Shown piece after piece: positions 1-9,435 of a stretch of DNA of 64,000 nucleotides. A program made the position numbers and the translations under genes. The notes under the pieces are model-generated. The model was not told the origin of the DNA, did not search any database, and saw nothing but the letters and a program-made list of their open reading frames with translations. The stretch spans positions 1-64,000 of the forward strand of contig JAHBUQ010000003.1 of assembly GCA_019637995.1 (NCBI GenBank), in the 5' to 3' direction. This DNA comes from Ignavibacteriota bacterium (GTDB lineage Bacteria; Bacteroidota; Ignavibacteria; Kapaibacteriales; UBA2268). Every line of letters begins with the position of its first letter. Within the stretch, counting starts at the first letter, position 1.

Positions 1-3000
1 ATCGCTGTCTTTGTACCAAGGCAAGTATGAATCAAATAGAATATTAACGATTACTAAGTTGCCATGTGAACCTGTTATAGGTGAAGCACCCGTAAAGATA
101 ATCGAAATTGTTTCTTCATTAGTTGCCTGGTCGAAGCTTAATACTTCCCAGCTTGCAATCTGCCATCCAAGTTGCTGTAAACCTGCACCAATTTGAATCT
201 TAGCGGTTTTAGCATTTCTGTCAACATAGCTTAAGCCTAAAAAGTCTTTACTATAAGTAACGCGTGCTTCAAAAATCATTGATTCAGCAAGTGGAACAGC
301 ATTAGCAGTATTAATAGCTATTGAATAAGATACGGCATCGCCTTCACCCGGGTCAACCTGAACTGATGTTTCGTTTGGAACGCCACCGATACCGACACGG
401 CTGAATGTAGGCTGTACAACGTGAGTACTTGTTACAGTAATTGTAGTTCTTACTTCTGGTGTAGTAGGTGAATCAGTAGTAATAACAACATCTAAAACTG
501 TGTTGTTATAATCTTTTGTCGGAGTAAAGATAATTAATATCTCTTCGTTAGCGCCCGGAGTAAGTAAAAAGTTAGGATTCTGTACAACAAAATCACCAAA
601 ATTGATATTGCCCGGGTTATTGCTTTCGATCGCAATGTTAAGAATTCTTAAATCAACTGAACCATCATTGGTAATTGTTGGGCGTAGAGTAACAGGTGAT
701 AGCAAACAAGTAGTTGCAGTGGCTGTTGTTACACTTGTACCAACTTCAATTGCTGATGCAGTCCAAATTGAAGTAGCTTCTCTTTGAGCATCACTGACAC
801 TTGTGAAAGTAGCTTCGAATATACCTGCATTGGTAGGTTCGAATTCAACTGAAATTGTTAAATAATCATTTGGATTAAGAGTAAAAGGAAGAGTTACAAC
901 ATTACCGTCTTTATCACGGATATTATCTCTATCCCAGCGTAAAATACCGTTACCGTCAGCTTCACTGACTGTAGTAGCTGCATTAGATGCCTGAGCAACA
1001 AAGTCAGTAATCGTTACAGGATAATCGTATTGCCAATCAACAGCTGTAAATGTAAATGTTTTTGTTTCGCTACCCAAACCAACAATACGTTGGTCAAAGT
1101 CTAAGTCTATAGTTTCGATTCTTGGAAGCACACCAACACCAACTAAAGTAGAAGTAGGAGCATCAGTTGCATCACTTGGGAAACGAAGTACTAACTGGTG
1201 AGGACCTTCAACTTTAGGGTCGAAGAATACAGGAACGGTTAAATTATCACCAGGTTGAATTGTTTTATTCTGGAATAAATCAGCAAGAACACCCGGAGCT
1301 GTGAGTGAAGCAAGATTACCACCACGCACGGCTTTAAATCCTACACCGGTTTCATCAGTTACGATTTCAGGAAGACGTAAAGTAACAGGAGCTGAACCGT
1401 CATTTGTCAGAACAATCGCTCCATTTGGAGATGGATAAGGAGTATAATCCCATGTTCCGCCTCTTTCAACATAAGAATTCGGGTCAACAAGTCTTTCACC
1501 CCAGTTATCACCATTTACAAGCAAGCCGGGTTGAATACCAACACCTTCTAAAACTGAGAAGTTTTTAGGCATATCAGCATCAGCGATGAAAGTAATTCTT
1601 GAAAGATAGCTTCTTACTTCTTTAGGCATAAAGCTAACTGAGAAAGTATGACTTTCGCCAGGAGCAATAACAATTGGATTTGCAGGAGAAATATTGTTTA
1701 AACCATCAATTTCAAATACAGCATCGCTTCCGGTTAAGCCAATTTCATCGCCGGATAATTCTATACCATTGATTACGAGAGGAGTTGTTGCAATATAATC
1801 GCCGGTATTTGGATTAGTTACTTTAAGATCGTACTTAATTGTTCTGTTATTTACAACTTGCTCGTAGAAGTTTCTGTCAACTGTAGTTATATATGGATTA
1901 CCAACAAAAGCCACTACTTCAGCAAAATATTGGAATACACAAACTTCACCGGTATTTCTATCAATTACTTTAATACCAACTGAGTCACGGTATGAGCCCT
2001 CTGCACGTGCAGTAAATTTAACATCGAACTTACGTTCCTGACCAACAGCCATTGGTGCAAAGTTAACGTCTTTAACATCAACCAAATCAAAATTCTGATA
2101 TGTCACGATGTCGCCTGCTTTTCCTTCTTCCTGATCTGAATCAAGTATTACAAATATATCATAACTTGATGGAATAGGATTATCGCCGTCGTTCTTAACA
2201 GTAAACGTAAATGATTTTTCAAGATTTGGATTTTCAACTTTGAAAGTTCCATAGTTATTGTAGTATGGGAACATGTTCGGGCTGATAGCAAAGTGATTTA
2301 TTATTGTATCAGTTCTGTTACCAACTCTATCCATAAATACAAGGTGTGCTTGTGCATTGAGTGCCGCATTACGAACTGTTAGTCTCCAATTTGTTCTTGG
2401 GTCGGTACCGGCAACAAACGGGTCGTAGTCAAATCTGTAGTTATAGCTGTTATCGGTTGCCATATAAACCAAACCTAAGTTTGAGCGGTTTTCCGGGTCA
2501 ATTCTTGGTTCATCAAGAACATAACCTGCTACGTCGCCACCACAATCTTTAGCAAACTCAACATAAGGAGCCAGTGAGTCAGGCGTTTCAAGGTCAGCAA
2601 CTGCTACAGATGTAGGCCAACCATAAGAGTCATAATAGTCAGAGCCATAAGCATAGGCAGCAAAACCATCATTTGCCTTGATACGGAATACACCATCGTA
2701 AGGTAATTTCATAAATTTTGAGCGGTAATGGCGACCGTCTTCTTCAGTTGTGAAGAATCTCTGACCGGGATTACCTGAGTATGATGACATTGGAATCCAA
2801 CGGAAATTACCGTCAACAACTTCTGCCCACATCATATCTTCAGGAATACCACCGTCAATAGTAGCTTTGTAAACTATATTGATAAAGTTATTTTTGAAAC
2901 CATACTGACCACGGATACCAGGAGTATTAAATACGATTTCATTCTGATACTGCTGAGTTGGAGTAAGAACAAGCTGGAATGGATCATTTTCAATACCGTC

Positions 3001-4125
3001 ATCTTGTGAACCGGGATTAAACTGAACAACATTGATAGCTTCGTCAGATGATACTTCGATTGGAGCTGGAGTTACATCACCGGGATTCATTACACCGGCA
3101 CGAGATTCTATATGTCCTGTTCCAGCAACACCACCCGGAGTCGCAATATAAAGCCACGGATTACCATCAGAATTAACTGTTGTAAAAGGTTTCTTTGCAA
3201 ATACTTTTATAATAGAGTAATTCTTGCGTGTGTGAATTGGAGTAACATGATATTTGTTACCCCACATATTTTCAGGCATTTCCTGCTCAATAATAAAGTC
3301 GCATGCTGCAATATGAGTTGGAATATATGCACAGAAGTTACCGGAAATAACGTTAATAGGCTTATTTGCTTTTACAGTTGAACCTGATAAGTCGTTAAAA
3401 GGTCCGATGCCCGGAATAAGCCAAACGTCACCTTCATTAAGAGTACGTCTGATTGTCTGGTTAAAAGTAAGGTATGTGCCATCTTCTTTAAGAGCGAAGC
3501 AGCTTTCGCAACCACCCATTCTGAAAGTTACTCTTGTATTTTCATAAATACCGATAATACTTGTGAAGCTATTCAGCCACTGGAATGTATTATTTGTAGG
3601 GTCTGCGTATGAAGAGACCTGATAGTTATTGCTGAGTGAACTTGCAGGAAGTGCAAGGTAACCATCTGATGTAGCATAAAATCTGGTTACACCATAAACA
3701 ATAATCGGATCATCTGCGGAAATTTTGATTGCTCTTCCTTCCCAGATTTGTTCCGGAAGAGGCGGAACGCGGTCAGTTTTTGTATAAGGCTGACCTTCTG
3801 AAGGTGTGAGCATGAAATCTATTACATCGTTTGGTACAGTCTGCTTCTGGCGGAAGATACCAAGACCTTTGATTTCTAATGTTACAGTTGTTGCTACTGC
3901 CGAAGATACATAAATCCTAAGGGCGTTGCCTTGGGAGTTTGTTTCCCAGCATGGGTGAAATGCCAAATAGAATAATGTACCGGCATTATTTGTGCCCATT
4001 AAGTAAGGTAGATTTTCTTTCAAATCTTTCTTTACTTTAGCATCATCTTCAGCTTGAAGATTAAAAGCAGTCAAAGACAGCACCAATGCTATCGTTAACA
4101 TAATCTTCGTAAAGTAATTTTTCAT
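1..4125 (-). CDS. Large secreted surface protein with IgGFc-binding domain and ASH-like repeats (3' end outside window)
   Basis: The frame is open from an ATG at 4125 to the window edge, giving about 1,375 residues with the C-terminus missing. GAGG lies about 9 nt before the ATG. The N-terminus is a typical signal peptide (MKNYFTKIMLTIALVLSL, cleavage probably after LQA). Residues about 130-340 look like the IgGFc-binding N-terminal domain (PF17517-type): VYGVTRFYATSDGYLALP, then GDVWLIPG, then ISGNFCAYIPTHIAACDFII. From about residue 600 onward the chain is a series of beta-sandwich segments of the ASH/HYDIN/choice-of-anchor-D kind, with recurring phrases such as IAPGESHTFSVSFMPKE and LTPGANEEILIIFTPTK. 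A type IX sorting tail would be expected past the edge but cannot be seen. Role: probably a cell-surface or secreted adhesin-like protein. The IgG name is historical; the ligand is unknown. Confidence 0.8.
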   Translation of the reverse strand, partial: MKNYFTKIMLTIALVLSLTAFNLQAEDDAKVKKDLKENLPYLMGTNNAGTLFYLAFHPCWETNSQGNALRIYVSSAVATTVTLEIKGLGIFRQKQTVPNDVIDFMLTPSEGQPYTKTDRVPPLPEQIWEGRAIKISADDPIIVYGVTRFYATSDGYLALPASSLSNNYQVSSYADPTNNTFQWLNSFTSIIGIYENTRVTFRMGGCESCFALKEDGTYLTFNQTIRRTLNEGDVWLIPGIGPFNDLSGSTVKANKPINVISGNFCAYIPTHIAACDFIIEQEMPENMWGNKYHVTPIHTRKNYSIIKVFAKKPFTTVNSDGNPWLYIATPGGVAGTGHIESRAGVMNPGDVTPAPIEVSSDEAINVVQFNPGSQDDGIENDPFQLVLTPTQQYQNEIVFNTPGIRGQYGFKNNFINIVYKATIDGGIPEDMMWAEVVDGNFRWIPMSSYSGNPGQRFFTTEEDGRHYRSKFMKLPYDGVFRIKANDGFAAYAYGSDYYDSYGWPTSVAVADLETPDSLAPYVEFAKDCGGDVAGYVLDEPRIDPENRSNLGLVYMATDNSYNYRFDYDPFVAGTDPRTNWRLTVRNAALNAQAHLVFMDRVGNRTDTIINHFAISPNMFPYYNNYGTFKVENPNLEKSFTFTVKNDGDNPIPSSYDIFVILDSDQEEGKAGDIVTYQNFDLVDVKDVNFAPMAVGQERKFDVKFTARAEGSYRDSVGIKVIDRNTGEVCVFQYFAEVVAFVGNPYITTVDRNFYEQVVNNRTIKYDLKVTNPNTGDYIATTPLVINGIELSGDEIGLTGSDAVFEIDGLNNISPANPIVIAPGESHTFSVSFMPKEVRSYLSRITFIADADMPKNFSVLEGVGIQPGLLVNGDNWGERLVDPNSYVERGGTWDYTPYPSPNGAIVLTNDGSAPVTLRLPEIVTDETGVGFKAVRGGNLASLTAPGVLADLFQNKTIQPGDNLTVPVFFDPKVEGPHQLVLRFPSDATDAPTSTLVGVGVLPRIETIDLDFDQRIVGLGSETKTFTFTAVDWQYDYPVTITDFVAQASNAATTVSEADGNGILRWDRDNIRDKDGNVVTLPFTLNPNDYLTISVEFEPTNAGIFEATFTSVSDAQREATSIWTASAIEVGTSVTTATATTCLLSPVTLRPTITNDGSVDLRILNIAIESNNPGNINFGDFVVQNPNFLLTPGANEEILIIFTPTKDYNNTVLDVVITTDSPTTPEVRTTITVTSTHVVQPTFSRVGIGGVPNETSVQVDPGEGDAVSYSIAINTANAVPLAESMIFEARVTYSKDFLGLSYVDRNAKTAKIQIGAGLQQLGWQIASWEVLSFDQATNEETISIIFTGASPITGSHGNLVIVNILFDSYLPWYKDSD

Positions 4126-4181
4126 AACAAACCTCTTAAAAAAATTAAAAATAAACAAAATATTTATAGGTTTCCACTCGA

Positions 4182-4213
4182 AATCAGGGCTTAGGTTTTC
4201 ACCAAGCCTGATT
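4182..4213 (-). other. Imperfect leader hairpin before surface-protein gene
   Basis: AATCAGG (4182-4188) pairs with CCTGATT (4207-4213). The stem extends inward through CTTAGGT/ACCAAG with one-base bulges and closes on a short T-rich loop. No T-run follows on the minus strand, so it does not look like a terminator. It may be a 5' leader structure of the large surface-protein mRNA. The function is inferred only from position. Confidence 0.35.
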
Positions 4214-4390
4214 AATTTAATTGTAAGAACATAAAAATTAAAACACTAAAGAAATTTTATAACGAAGTACAATTATATAAAATCTTGCTTGATTCGGCTC
4301 AGATTTTTAATAATTCTTAAAAACTTTTATAACTTTTGTTGTGTCTCTATATATATAGACACATAAACTTCAATTTTGCTACAAAAAAAA

Positions 4391-4413
4391 TCAAAAAAAG
4401 TACTTTTTTTTTC
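4391..4413 (-). terminator. Weak A/T palindrome after rluB-like gene
   Basis: The palindrome AAAAAAAGTACTTTTTTT (4393-4410) begins about 22 nt past the rluB-like stop. On the minus strand it is followed by GATTTTTTTT. The stem has little GC, so as an intrinsic terminator it would be weak. It could equally be an A-tract bend. Confidence 0.35.
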
Positions 4414-4431
4414 AATTTTTTTAATATTTTT

Positions 4432-5229
4432 TTACAACATTCCGGTAAGTCGTTTAATTGCAAGCTCTTCCTGACGTGTCAAATGTCTGTATTCACCCTT
4501 GCCCAAACCTTTGCAAGTTAAACCTGCGAAAATTTTTCGATCAAGTTGTTTGACTTCGTAACCAAAATGCTCGAAAATCCTGCGTACTTCTCTATTCTTA
4601 CCTTCTTTAATTGTAATCATCACTTTTGTCTTATCATCAGGATGAATGAAAACTTCACATTCACCTGTTTCATCGCCATTTTCAAGTGTCAGACCTTCAG
4701 AAATCAGCCTTCCTTGCAAGGAACTTAATTCTCTTTCGAGTTTGACATTATAAGTTCTTTCAATTTGAAATTTCGGATGAGTGAGCCTGTAAGCAAGCTC
4801 GCCGTCATTTGTTAAAAGCAAAACACCTGTCGTATTTCTATCAAGTCTTCCAACCGGAAATATTCTCGCATGTTTTCTGACAATATCCAATACTGTTTTT
4901 CTGTCAAAATCATCACTTGTGGTAGTGATAACATTTTTCGGTTTATTAAGCAAAATGTAAATGTCATGCTTAATTTCTTTAACAGGGTCACCGTTAACAG
5001 TAATAAAGTCAGATGAAGTGACTTTAATTCCCGGTTCTTCTACAACTTGTCCATTGACCTTAATTGCACCCTCAAGTATCAACTCATCAATTTTTCTGCG
5101 TGATGCAACACCAGCATCAGCCAAAAATTTATTAATCCGAACCGGAGCATTGGATAATTTGCTATCAGCATTTTTTGTCTTGCTCTTTGCTTCAGACTTT
5201 CTTTTAACTATTTTTTTATTCTTAATCAA
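4432..5229 (-). CDS. RsuA/RluB/RluE-family rRNA pseudouridine synthase
   Basis: A 265-residue enzyme of the family that isomerises uridine to pseudouridine in ribosomal RNA. After a Lys/Ser-rich tail (residues 1-30), an S4 RNA-binding domain covers about 30-90 (VRINKFLADAGVASRRKIDE). The catalytic domain follows, with the family motif GRLDRNTTGVLLLTNDGELA, whose Asp is the nucleophile. NREVRRIFEHFGYEVKQLDR is also typical of RluB/RsuA. No ATG exists before the S4 domain: the chosen start is TTG at 5229, and a GTG a few codons downstream is possible. Length and the S4 domain favour RluB (23S rRNA) over RsuA, but the target site cannot be assigned from sequence alone. Confidence 0.88.
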   Translation of the reverse strand: MIKNKKIVKRKSEAKSKTKNADSKLSNAPVRINKFLADAGVASRRKIDELILEGAIKVNGQVVEEPGIKVTSSDFITVNGDPVKEIKHDIYILLNKPKNVITTTSDDFDRKTVLDIVRKHARIFPVGRLDRNTTGVLLLTNDGELAYRLTHPKFQIERTYNVKLERELSSLQGRLISEGLTLENGDETGECEVFIHPDDKTKVMITIKEGKNREVRRIFEHFGYEVKQLDRKIFAGLTCKGLGKGEYRHLTRQEELAIKRLTGML

Positions 5230-5412
5230 TTAATTGAAATTTCTGTGAAATAATATGCTATTTATTAACATACAAAATTCGTTATTTTTTTTCACATATA
5301 AAATTATTTTTTAGTAATAATGGAGTTTTTTGGGAAGTATTTTCAATTTTATTTTATTCAGCAAATTTTAATTGCCAAATTCTAACATTATATATATGAC
5401 TGCACTGATATT

Positions 5413-5430
5413 TTGTGAATATATTCACAA
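5413..5430. promoter_or_regulatory. Perfect 18-bp palindrome resembling a CRP-family operator
   Basis: TTGTGAATATATTCACAA is a perfect palindrome and contains TGTGA-N6-TCACA, the consensus half-site pattern of CRP/FNR-family regulators. Flanking bases (ACTGCACTGAT before, ATCAGCACAGT after) extend the dyad imperfectly. It lies 43 nt downstream of the response-regulator stop and about 185 nt upstream of the rluB-like start. It may be an operator, or a hairpin ending the kinase/regulator transcript; no T-run follows on the minus strand. Which regulator binds, if any, is unknown. Confidence 0.4.
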
Positions 5431-5473
5431 TCAGCACAGTTAACAATAATCCTAATTCTTATCTTGATTTAAA

Positions 5474-5845
5474 TCAGAATGACAAATATTTTTTTACGAT
5501 ATTTACCAGCAAATCCATATCAATGGGTTTGGATATATAATCATCGCAACCCTCACGAAGAAGTTCAGCTTTTTCACTATTAAGTGCATAAGCAGTCTGA
5601 GCCACAACAACTAATTCAGGTCTGAATGCCTTAATCTCTTTAGTTGCTGATAGCCCGTCGAGTTTAGGCATTTTAATGTCCATCATAACCAGATTGATAT
5701 CGGGATTTGTTTTACACATTTCAATTGCTTCAGTACCATTCTTTGCCCGAATGCACTGCACATTAAACCGACCGAACACAGTGTTCAGGAACTGATAACT
5801 AATGTCATCGTCTTCTGCTATTAAGACCAAATTCTTCGTACTCAT
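5474..5845 (-). CDS. Stand-alone response regulator receiver protein
   Basis: A 123-residue protein consisting only of a CheY-like receiver domain. The acidic pocket (EDD, 11-13), phospho-acceptor Asp56 (LVMMDIKMP), the switch Thr in AQTAYA and the Lys in YISKPID are all present, so it should be phosphorylatable. There is no DNA-binding or enzymatic output domain. It lies 28 nt downstream of the large histidine kinase on the same strand, so the two very probably form a pair. Output must go through protein contact or a phosphorelay to another component not seen here. Confidence 0.92.
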   Translation of the reverse strand: MSTKNLVLIAEDDDISYQFLNTVFGRFNVQCIRAKNGTEAIEMCKTNPDINLVMMDIKMPKLDGLSATKEIKAFRPELVVVAQTAYALNSEKAELLREGCDDYISKPIDMDLLVNIVKKYLSF

Positions 5846-5873
5846 TTTTTCAAACCTTTAAATTTTAATGTTA

Positions 5874-8800
5874 TTATTCTCTTGGTAAATAAACTTTAAA
5901 TTCTGAACCCATTCCAACTTCGGATTCTAATGTAATGTATCCTCCTAACTGCTCGGTAAATGCTTTACATATAGCTAAACCAAGCCCTGCACCTTCATAT
6001 CCTCTTGTAATACTTGTATCGCCTTGATAAAAACGCTCAAATACTTTCTCATGCATTTCTTTACTGATACCGCATCCTGTATCTTTAACCCAACATATTA
6101 TATAAGCATTATCAAATTTCAAGCCAATTTCTATAAATCCAACTTCCGAAAATTTGACAGCATTTCCAATCAGGTTAGTTAATATTTGATTAAGTTTAAG
6201 TTCATCTGTGTTTAGAATAACTTCTTCGTCCTGAATATTTAGCTTAAATTCTAAATTCTCATTATGATTTGAATATTTAAAAAGAACGAATAAATCATTA
6301 ATCAGACTGGTAATATTTACTTTTTCAAGTTTAACAACAGACTGTCCTGTCTCAATTTTGGAAAGTTCCATTACATTGTTTACAATCTCAAGCAATCTTT
6401 TGCCACTTTTTTGAATAGTTGAAGCATAATATATCCTCTCAGTATTTGGAACTTCAGGAAGTTTTAATAATTGAGTAAAACCAATTATTCCGTTTAGAGG
6501 AGTTCGGATTTCATGAGAAATATTTTGAAGAAATGCTGTTTTCAATTTATCTGATTCCTCAGCTTGCTCTTTGGCTTCTATCAAATCATCAGTCATTTTC
6601 TTCATCTCTGTAATATCTTGCTTGACTGCTATAAAATGAGTTATTTCGTTATTGTCATTCAAAATGGGAGAGATTACTGCATATTCCCAGAATAACTCAC
6701 CATTTTTCTTTTTATTATGAAATTCACCTGTCCACTGCTGTTTATTTCTTAAATTTTCCCATAAATCCATGTAAACTGAATTTTGAGTATTGCCTGATTT
6801 TAAAATATTTGGATTTTTCCCAATAACTTCCTCCGCCTCATAACCGGTAACGCTAACAAAACTTGGATTTACATACTCAATTATTCCTTTGCTATTTGTT
6901 ATTACAACTAATGCAGGGCTCTGCTCAATACCTCTTGAAATTATATTAAATTTCTCTTCGACCTGCATACGCCTTAAAGAAATTGCAGTTATATGTGCAA
7001 ATGATTTAAGAAATTCATCAGAAGGTGCTTTTTGATTATCCTTCAAAGCAAAAAGTGTAACACCATATAACTTTTTATCAACAACATATGCAATTGTATG
7101 AAAGTGCGAAAAACCAGAAATCAACTTCATCGCTTTATCAATTGTGGGCGAAACAACGCCACCTGAAATCTCTGTAAATGTATCGGCATAATGTGTAATT
7201 GAGGAAATAATTTCCTTATAAACAGCCGGACTAATTGGAGTTTTGAAATTTTTGATTGATTTACCCATAAGATTTGCGGCTAATTTCAGTAAAGAATCCT
7301 CAGCTAAAAAATGTTTAGAAATCAGGCATTTTTCTGTATCGCTATACTCTGAAAATATTACAAGCCCGGAATTAGTGATTTTCTTGATAGTGTCGCTAAT
7401 ATATTGTGTAATAATATCTTTTGAGGTCATCTCAGAAAGCTCGGATGCAATATCCTTCAGCAATAAAGCTTGTTCATTTTTTTCTTCAAGTGCCACCTCT
7501 GCATTTTTTCTATCAGTAATATCTCTTCCGACACCGATGATATAAGAAATCTTACCAGTATTATCAGTAATAGCTTTATCTGACCATGCAAGCCATCTCC
7601 AGCCTTTTCCGGTCATCACTCTTTGTTCAACATAACAGCTATAAGGCTCGCGGGTCAGCTTTTCCATTTCTGCAAGAGTGTGACTTAAATCATCTGGATG
7701 CACCAAAGGGAAAAATGAATTATGCAGAAGTTCTTCTTCAGTTTTGTTGAACAACTTGCAGTAAGATGGACTGACATACAAAAATTTATTATCAGAATTT
7801 ACTTTTACAACGTATTCATTCTGATTCTCTACTAACATTCTGTATCGCTCTTCACTTTCCTTCAACGCCATTTCATTTCGCTTTTGCACTGTAATATCAT
7901 CAAAAACAATTCCAATGCGTTTTCCTGGAATATGGAAAATATTTATTCGAAATATTCCGGACAAATTCTTATCGTAATACTCATAAGAATCTATTTCAAT
8001 ATTTACCTGATTTCGTATTACTGACAAGCACTTGTCTTTTAATCCTGTTCGTTTTGCATTTGTCCATATTTCATCGAACTCTTTTCCGATATTTGATGCT
8101 AATTTTATACCTGTAATTTCAATTGCATTTGAGTTGCCGTCTATCAGAATTAATCTGTCAGGCTCATTAAATTGATATACAAATAATCCGTTAGGAATTG
8201 AGCTAACAACATCAGACAAAGTCTGAAGACTTGTTTGGATTTCGTTTTCATAGTTCTTTTTTTCCTGAATGTTGTTATGAGTGCCAATCATTCTTAGTGG
8301 CTTTCCATCAGGGTCATATTCAACAATTTTACCGACTGACAAAATCCAAATCCAATCGCCGTTTCTTTTTTTCTGTCTGAATTCTACTTTATATTCTGCA
8401 ATTTTTCCCTGAATATAATCGGTAAATATTTTGAAACATTTGTCCTTATCTTCAGGATGCATCCTTTCAATCCAGAAGCTGTTTGTTTCACAAAATGTTT
8501 TAGGGTCATATCCAAGCATTTCAGCGTATTCATCGTTAACAATTGCTTCACCCGTCTGAATATTCAAATCATATAGCCCCTGATTAGTCACAGACAGCGA
8601 CAGTTTCAGCCTATCTTCATTCTCTTTAATTAATTTTTCTTTTTGGTATTTTTCTTCAACAAGCTGAGCTAAAATATAATTCTGGTATGCTGTTTTGGAG
8701 ATATTATTTGCAAAATTGTACAGAAAATCTGCAATTTTATTGAATTCATCAAGCGACATTTCTTTTACTTCTTCAAAAGCATTTTGAAATTCAATTTTAT

Positions 8801-9314
8801 CTGCACCAATCTCATCGGCGTACTGAATTATTTCATTATAATCAAGTTTTTCATTCCTGATTTGACCAATGAGCCAATTTGCAATATGTTTCTCACCAAC
8901 ATATATGCTTGCTCCGGCGTCCCAAAGCCCGCCGCTCAGACATTTTTGAATATTTGGTCCTTCAGGATTAAATCTTCCAATAATAGCATCAGAGCAACGG
9001 CAGTTATAATACCCTTTCTTAGTTCCTCTTATTATATCCTTGCACAAGCGACAAAAGTTACTCGGTTTTGTTATCGGTACACCGCTTGTATCTGTTATTA
9101 TTGAAGCAACTCCTGTAGCTGCGGCGAATTTATCCTGAATGCTCTGCAATTCGTTTATATCGAATAAATCTGTAAATCTTATATTTTCAATTTTATTTGA
9201 ACTATAATTATTCGTTTTATCAATTTCTATCTTGGTCAAGAAATCAATATCAACTTCATTTTCGGAATTTACTCTGAAAAAATCACTCTTCGATATTTTA
9301 TTAAATTCTGTCAA
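5874..9314 (-). CDS. PocR-PAS-GAF sensor histidine kinase
   Basis: A 1,146-residue kinase with no transmembrane segment, so probably cytosolic. An N-terminal PocR sensory domain (about 47-215) has clustered cysteines (FCRLCKDIIRGTKKGYYNCRC, then CLSGGLWDAGASIYVGEKHIANWLIGQI). Three PAS modules follow (about 230-355, 365-480, 490-610; the second is diverged), then a GAF-like region (about 620-790) and another PAS (about 800-920, EYVNPSFVSVTGYEAEEVIGK). HisKA with the phospho-acceptor His sits in NISHEIRTPLNGI. A HATPase_c domain ends the protein (NLIGNAVKFSE; DTGCGIS; GAGLGLAICKAF). There is no fused receiver; the REC protein immediately downstream supplies one. Start is TTG at 9314, as no better ATG lies before the PocR domain. 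PocR domains bind small organic ligands such as diols; the ligand here is unknown. Confidence 0.9.
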   Translation of the reverse strand: MTEFNKISKSDFFRVNSENEVDIDFLTKIEIDKTNNYSSNKIENIRFTDLFDINELQSIQDKFAAATGVASIITDTSGVPITKPSNFCRLCKDIIRGTKKGYYNCRCSDAIIGRFNPEGPNIQKCLSGGLWDAGASIYVGEKHIANWLIGQIRNEKLDYNEIIQYADEIGADKIEFQNAFEEVKEMSLDEFNKIADFLYNFANNISKTAYQNYILAQLVEEKYQKEKLIKENEDRLKLSLSVTNQGLYDLNIQTGEAIVNDEYAEMLGYDPKTFCETNSFWIERMHPEDKDKCFKIFTDYIQGKIAEYKVEFRQKKRNGDWIWILSVGKIVEYDPDGKPLRMIGTHNNIQEKKNYENEIQTSLQTLSDVVSSIPNGLFVYQFNEPDRLILIDGNSNAIEITGIKLASNIGKEFDEIWTNAKRTGLKDKCLSVIRNQVNIEIDSYEYYDKNLSGIFRINIFHIPGKRIGIVFDDITVQKRNEMALKESEERYRMLVENQNEYVVKVNSDNKFLYVSPSYCKLFNKTEEELLHNSFFPLVHPDDLSHTLAEMEKLTREPYSCYVEQRVMTGKGWRWLAWSDKAITDNTGKISYIIGVGRDITDRKNAEVALEEKNEQALLLKDIASELSEMTSKDIITQYISDTIKKITNSGLVIFSEYSDTEKCLISKHFLAEDSLLKLAANLMGKSIKNFKTPISPAVYKEIISSITHYADTFTEISGGVVSPTIDKAMKLISGFSHFHTIAYVVDKKLYGVTLFALKDNQKAPSDEFLKSFAHITAISLRRMQVEEKFNIISRGIEQSPALVVITNSKGIIEYVNPSFVSVTGYEAEEVIGKNPNILKSGNTQNSVYMDLWENLRNKQQWTGEFHNKKKNGELFWEYAVISPILNDNNEITHFIAVKQDITEMKKMTDDLIEAKEQAEESDKLKTAFLQNISHEIRTPLNGIIGFTQLLKLPEVPNTERIYYASTIQKSGKRLLEIVNNVMELSKIETGQSVVKLEKVNITSLINDLFVLFKYSNHNENLEFKLNIQDEEVILNTDELKLNQILTNLIGNAVKFSEVGFIEIGLKFDNAYIICWVKDTGCGISKEMHEKVFERFYQGDTSITRGYEGAGLGLAICKAFTEQLGGYITLESEVGMGSEFKVYLPRE

Positions 9315-9435
9315 AATTTATATTTTTCAACATTTTTATATTGCAATAATCAAACGTAACTAATTTTACTGTTATTACAAAGAAAAAAAAGTAAATAACA
9401 ATTAAAAACTATAAATTTTTGATGATTTTCAGTAT

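Larger units (their letters stand above)
4126..4431. other. Intergenic leader between rluB-like gene and surface protein
   Basis: About 300 bases without a gene. It holds the AT-rich palindrome just past the rluB-like stop, a second inverted repeat (TGTGTCT at 4340-4346 facing AGACACA at 4357-4363), and an imperfect hairpin at 4182-4213 (AATCAGG facing CCTGATT, with CTTAGGT facing ACCAAG). The last lies about 57 nt upstream of the surface-protein start, in what would be its leader. I see no small gene and no promoter that I would defend. Confidence 0.5.

Noticed and set aside
4340..4363. TGTGTCT/AGACACA inverted repeat as a terminator
   Set aside because: No T-run follows on the minus strand and the loop is itself an AT repeat; kept only as part of the intergenic note.
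7243..7545. 100-codon plus-strand frame within the kinase gene
   Set aside because: Lies opposite the GAF/PAS part of an intact histidine kinase; no independent support.
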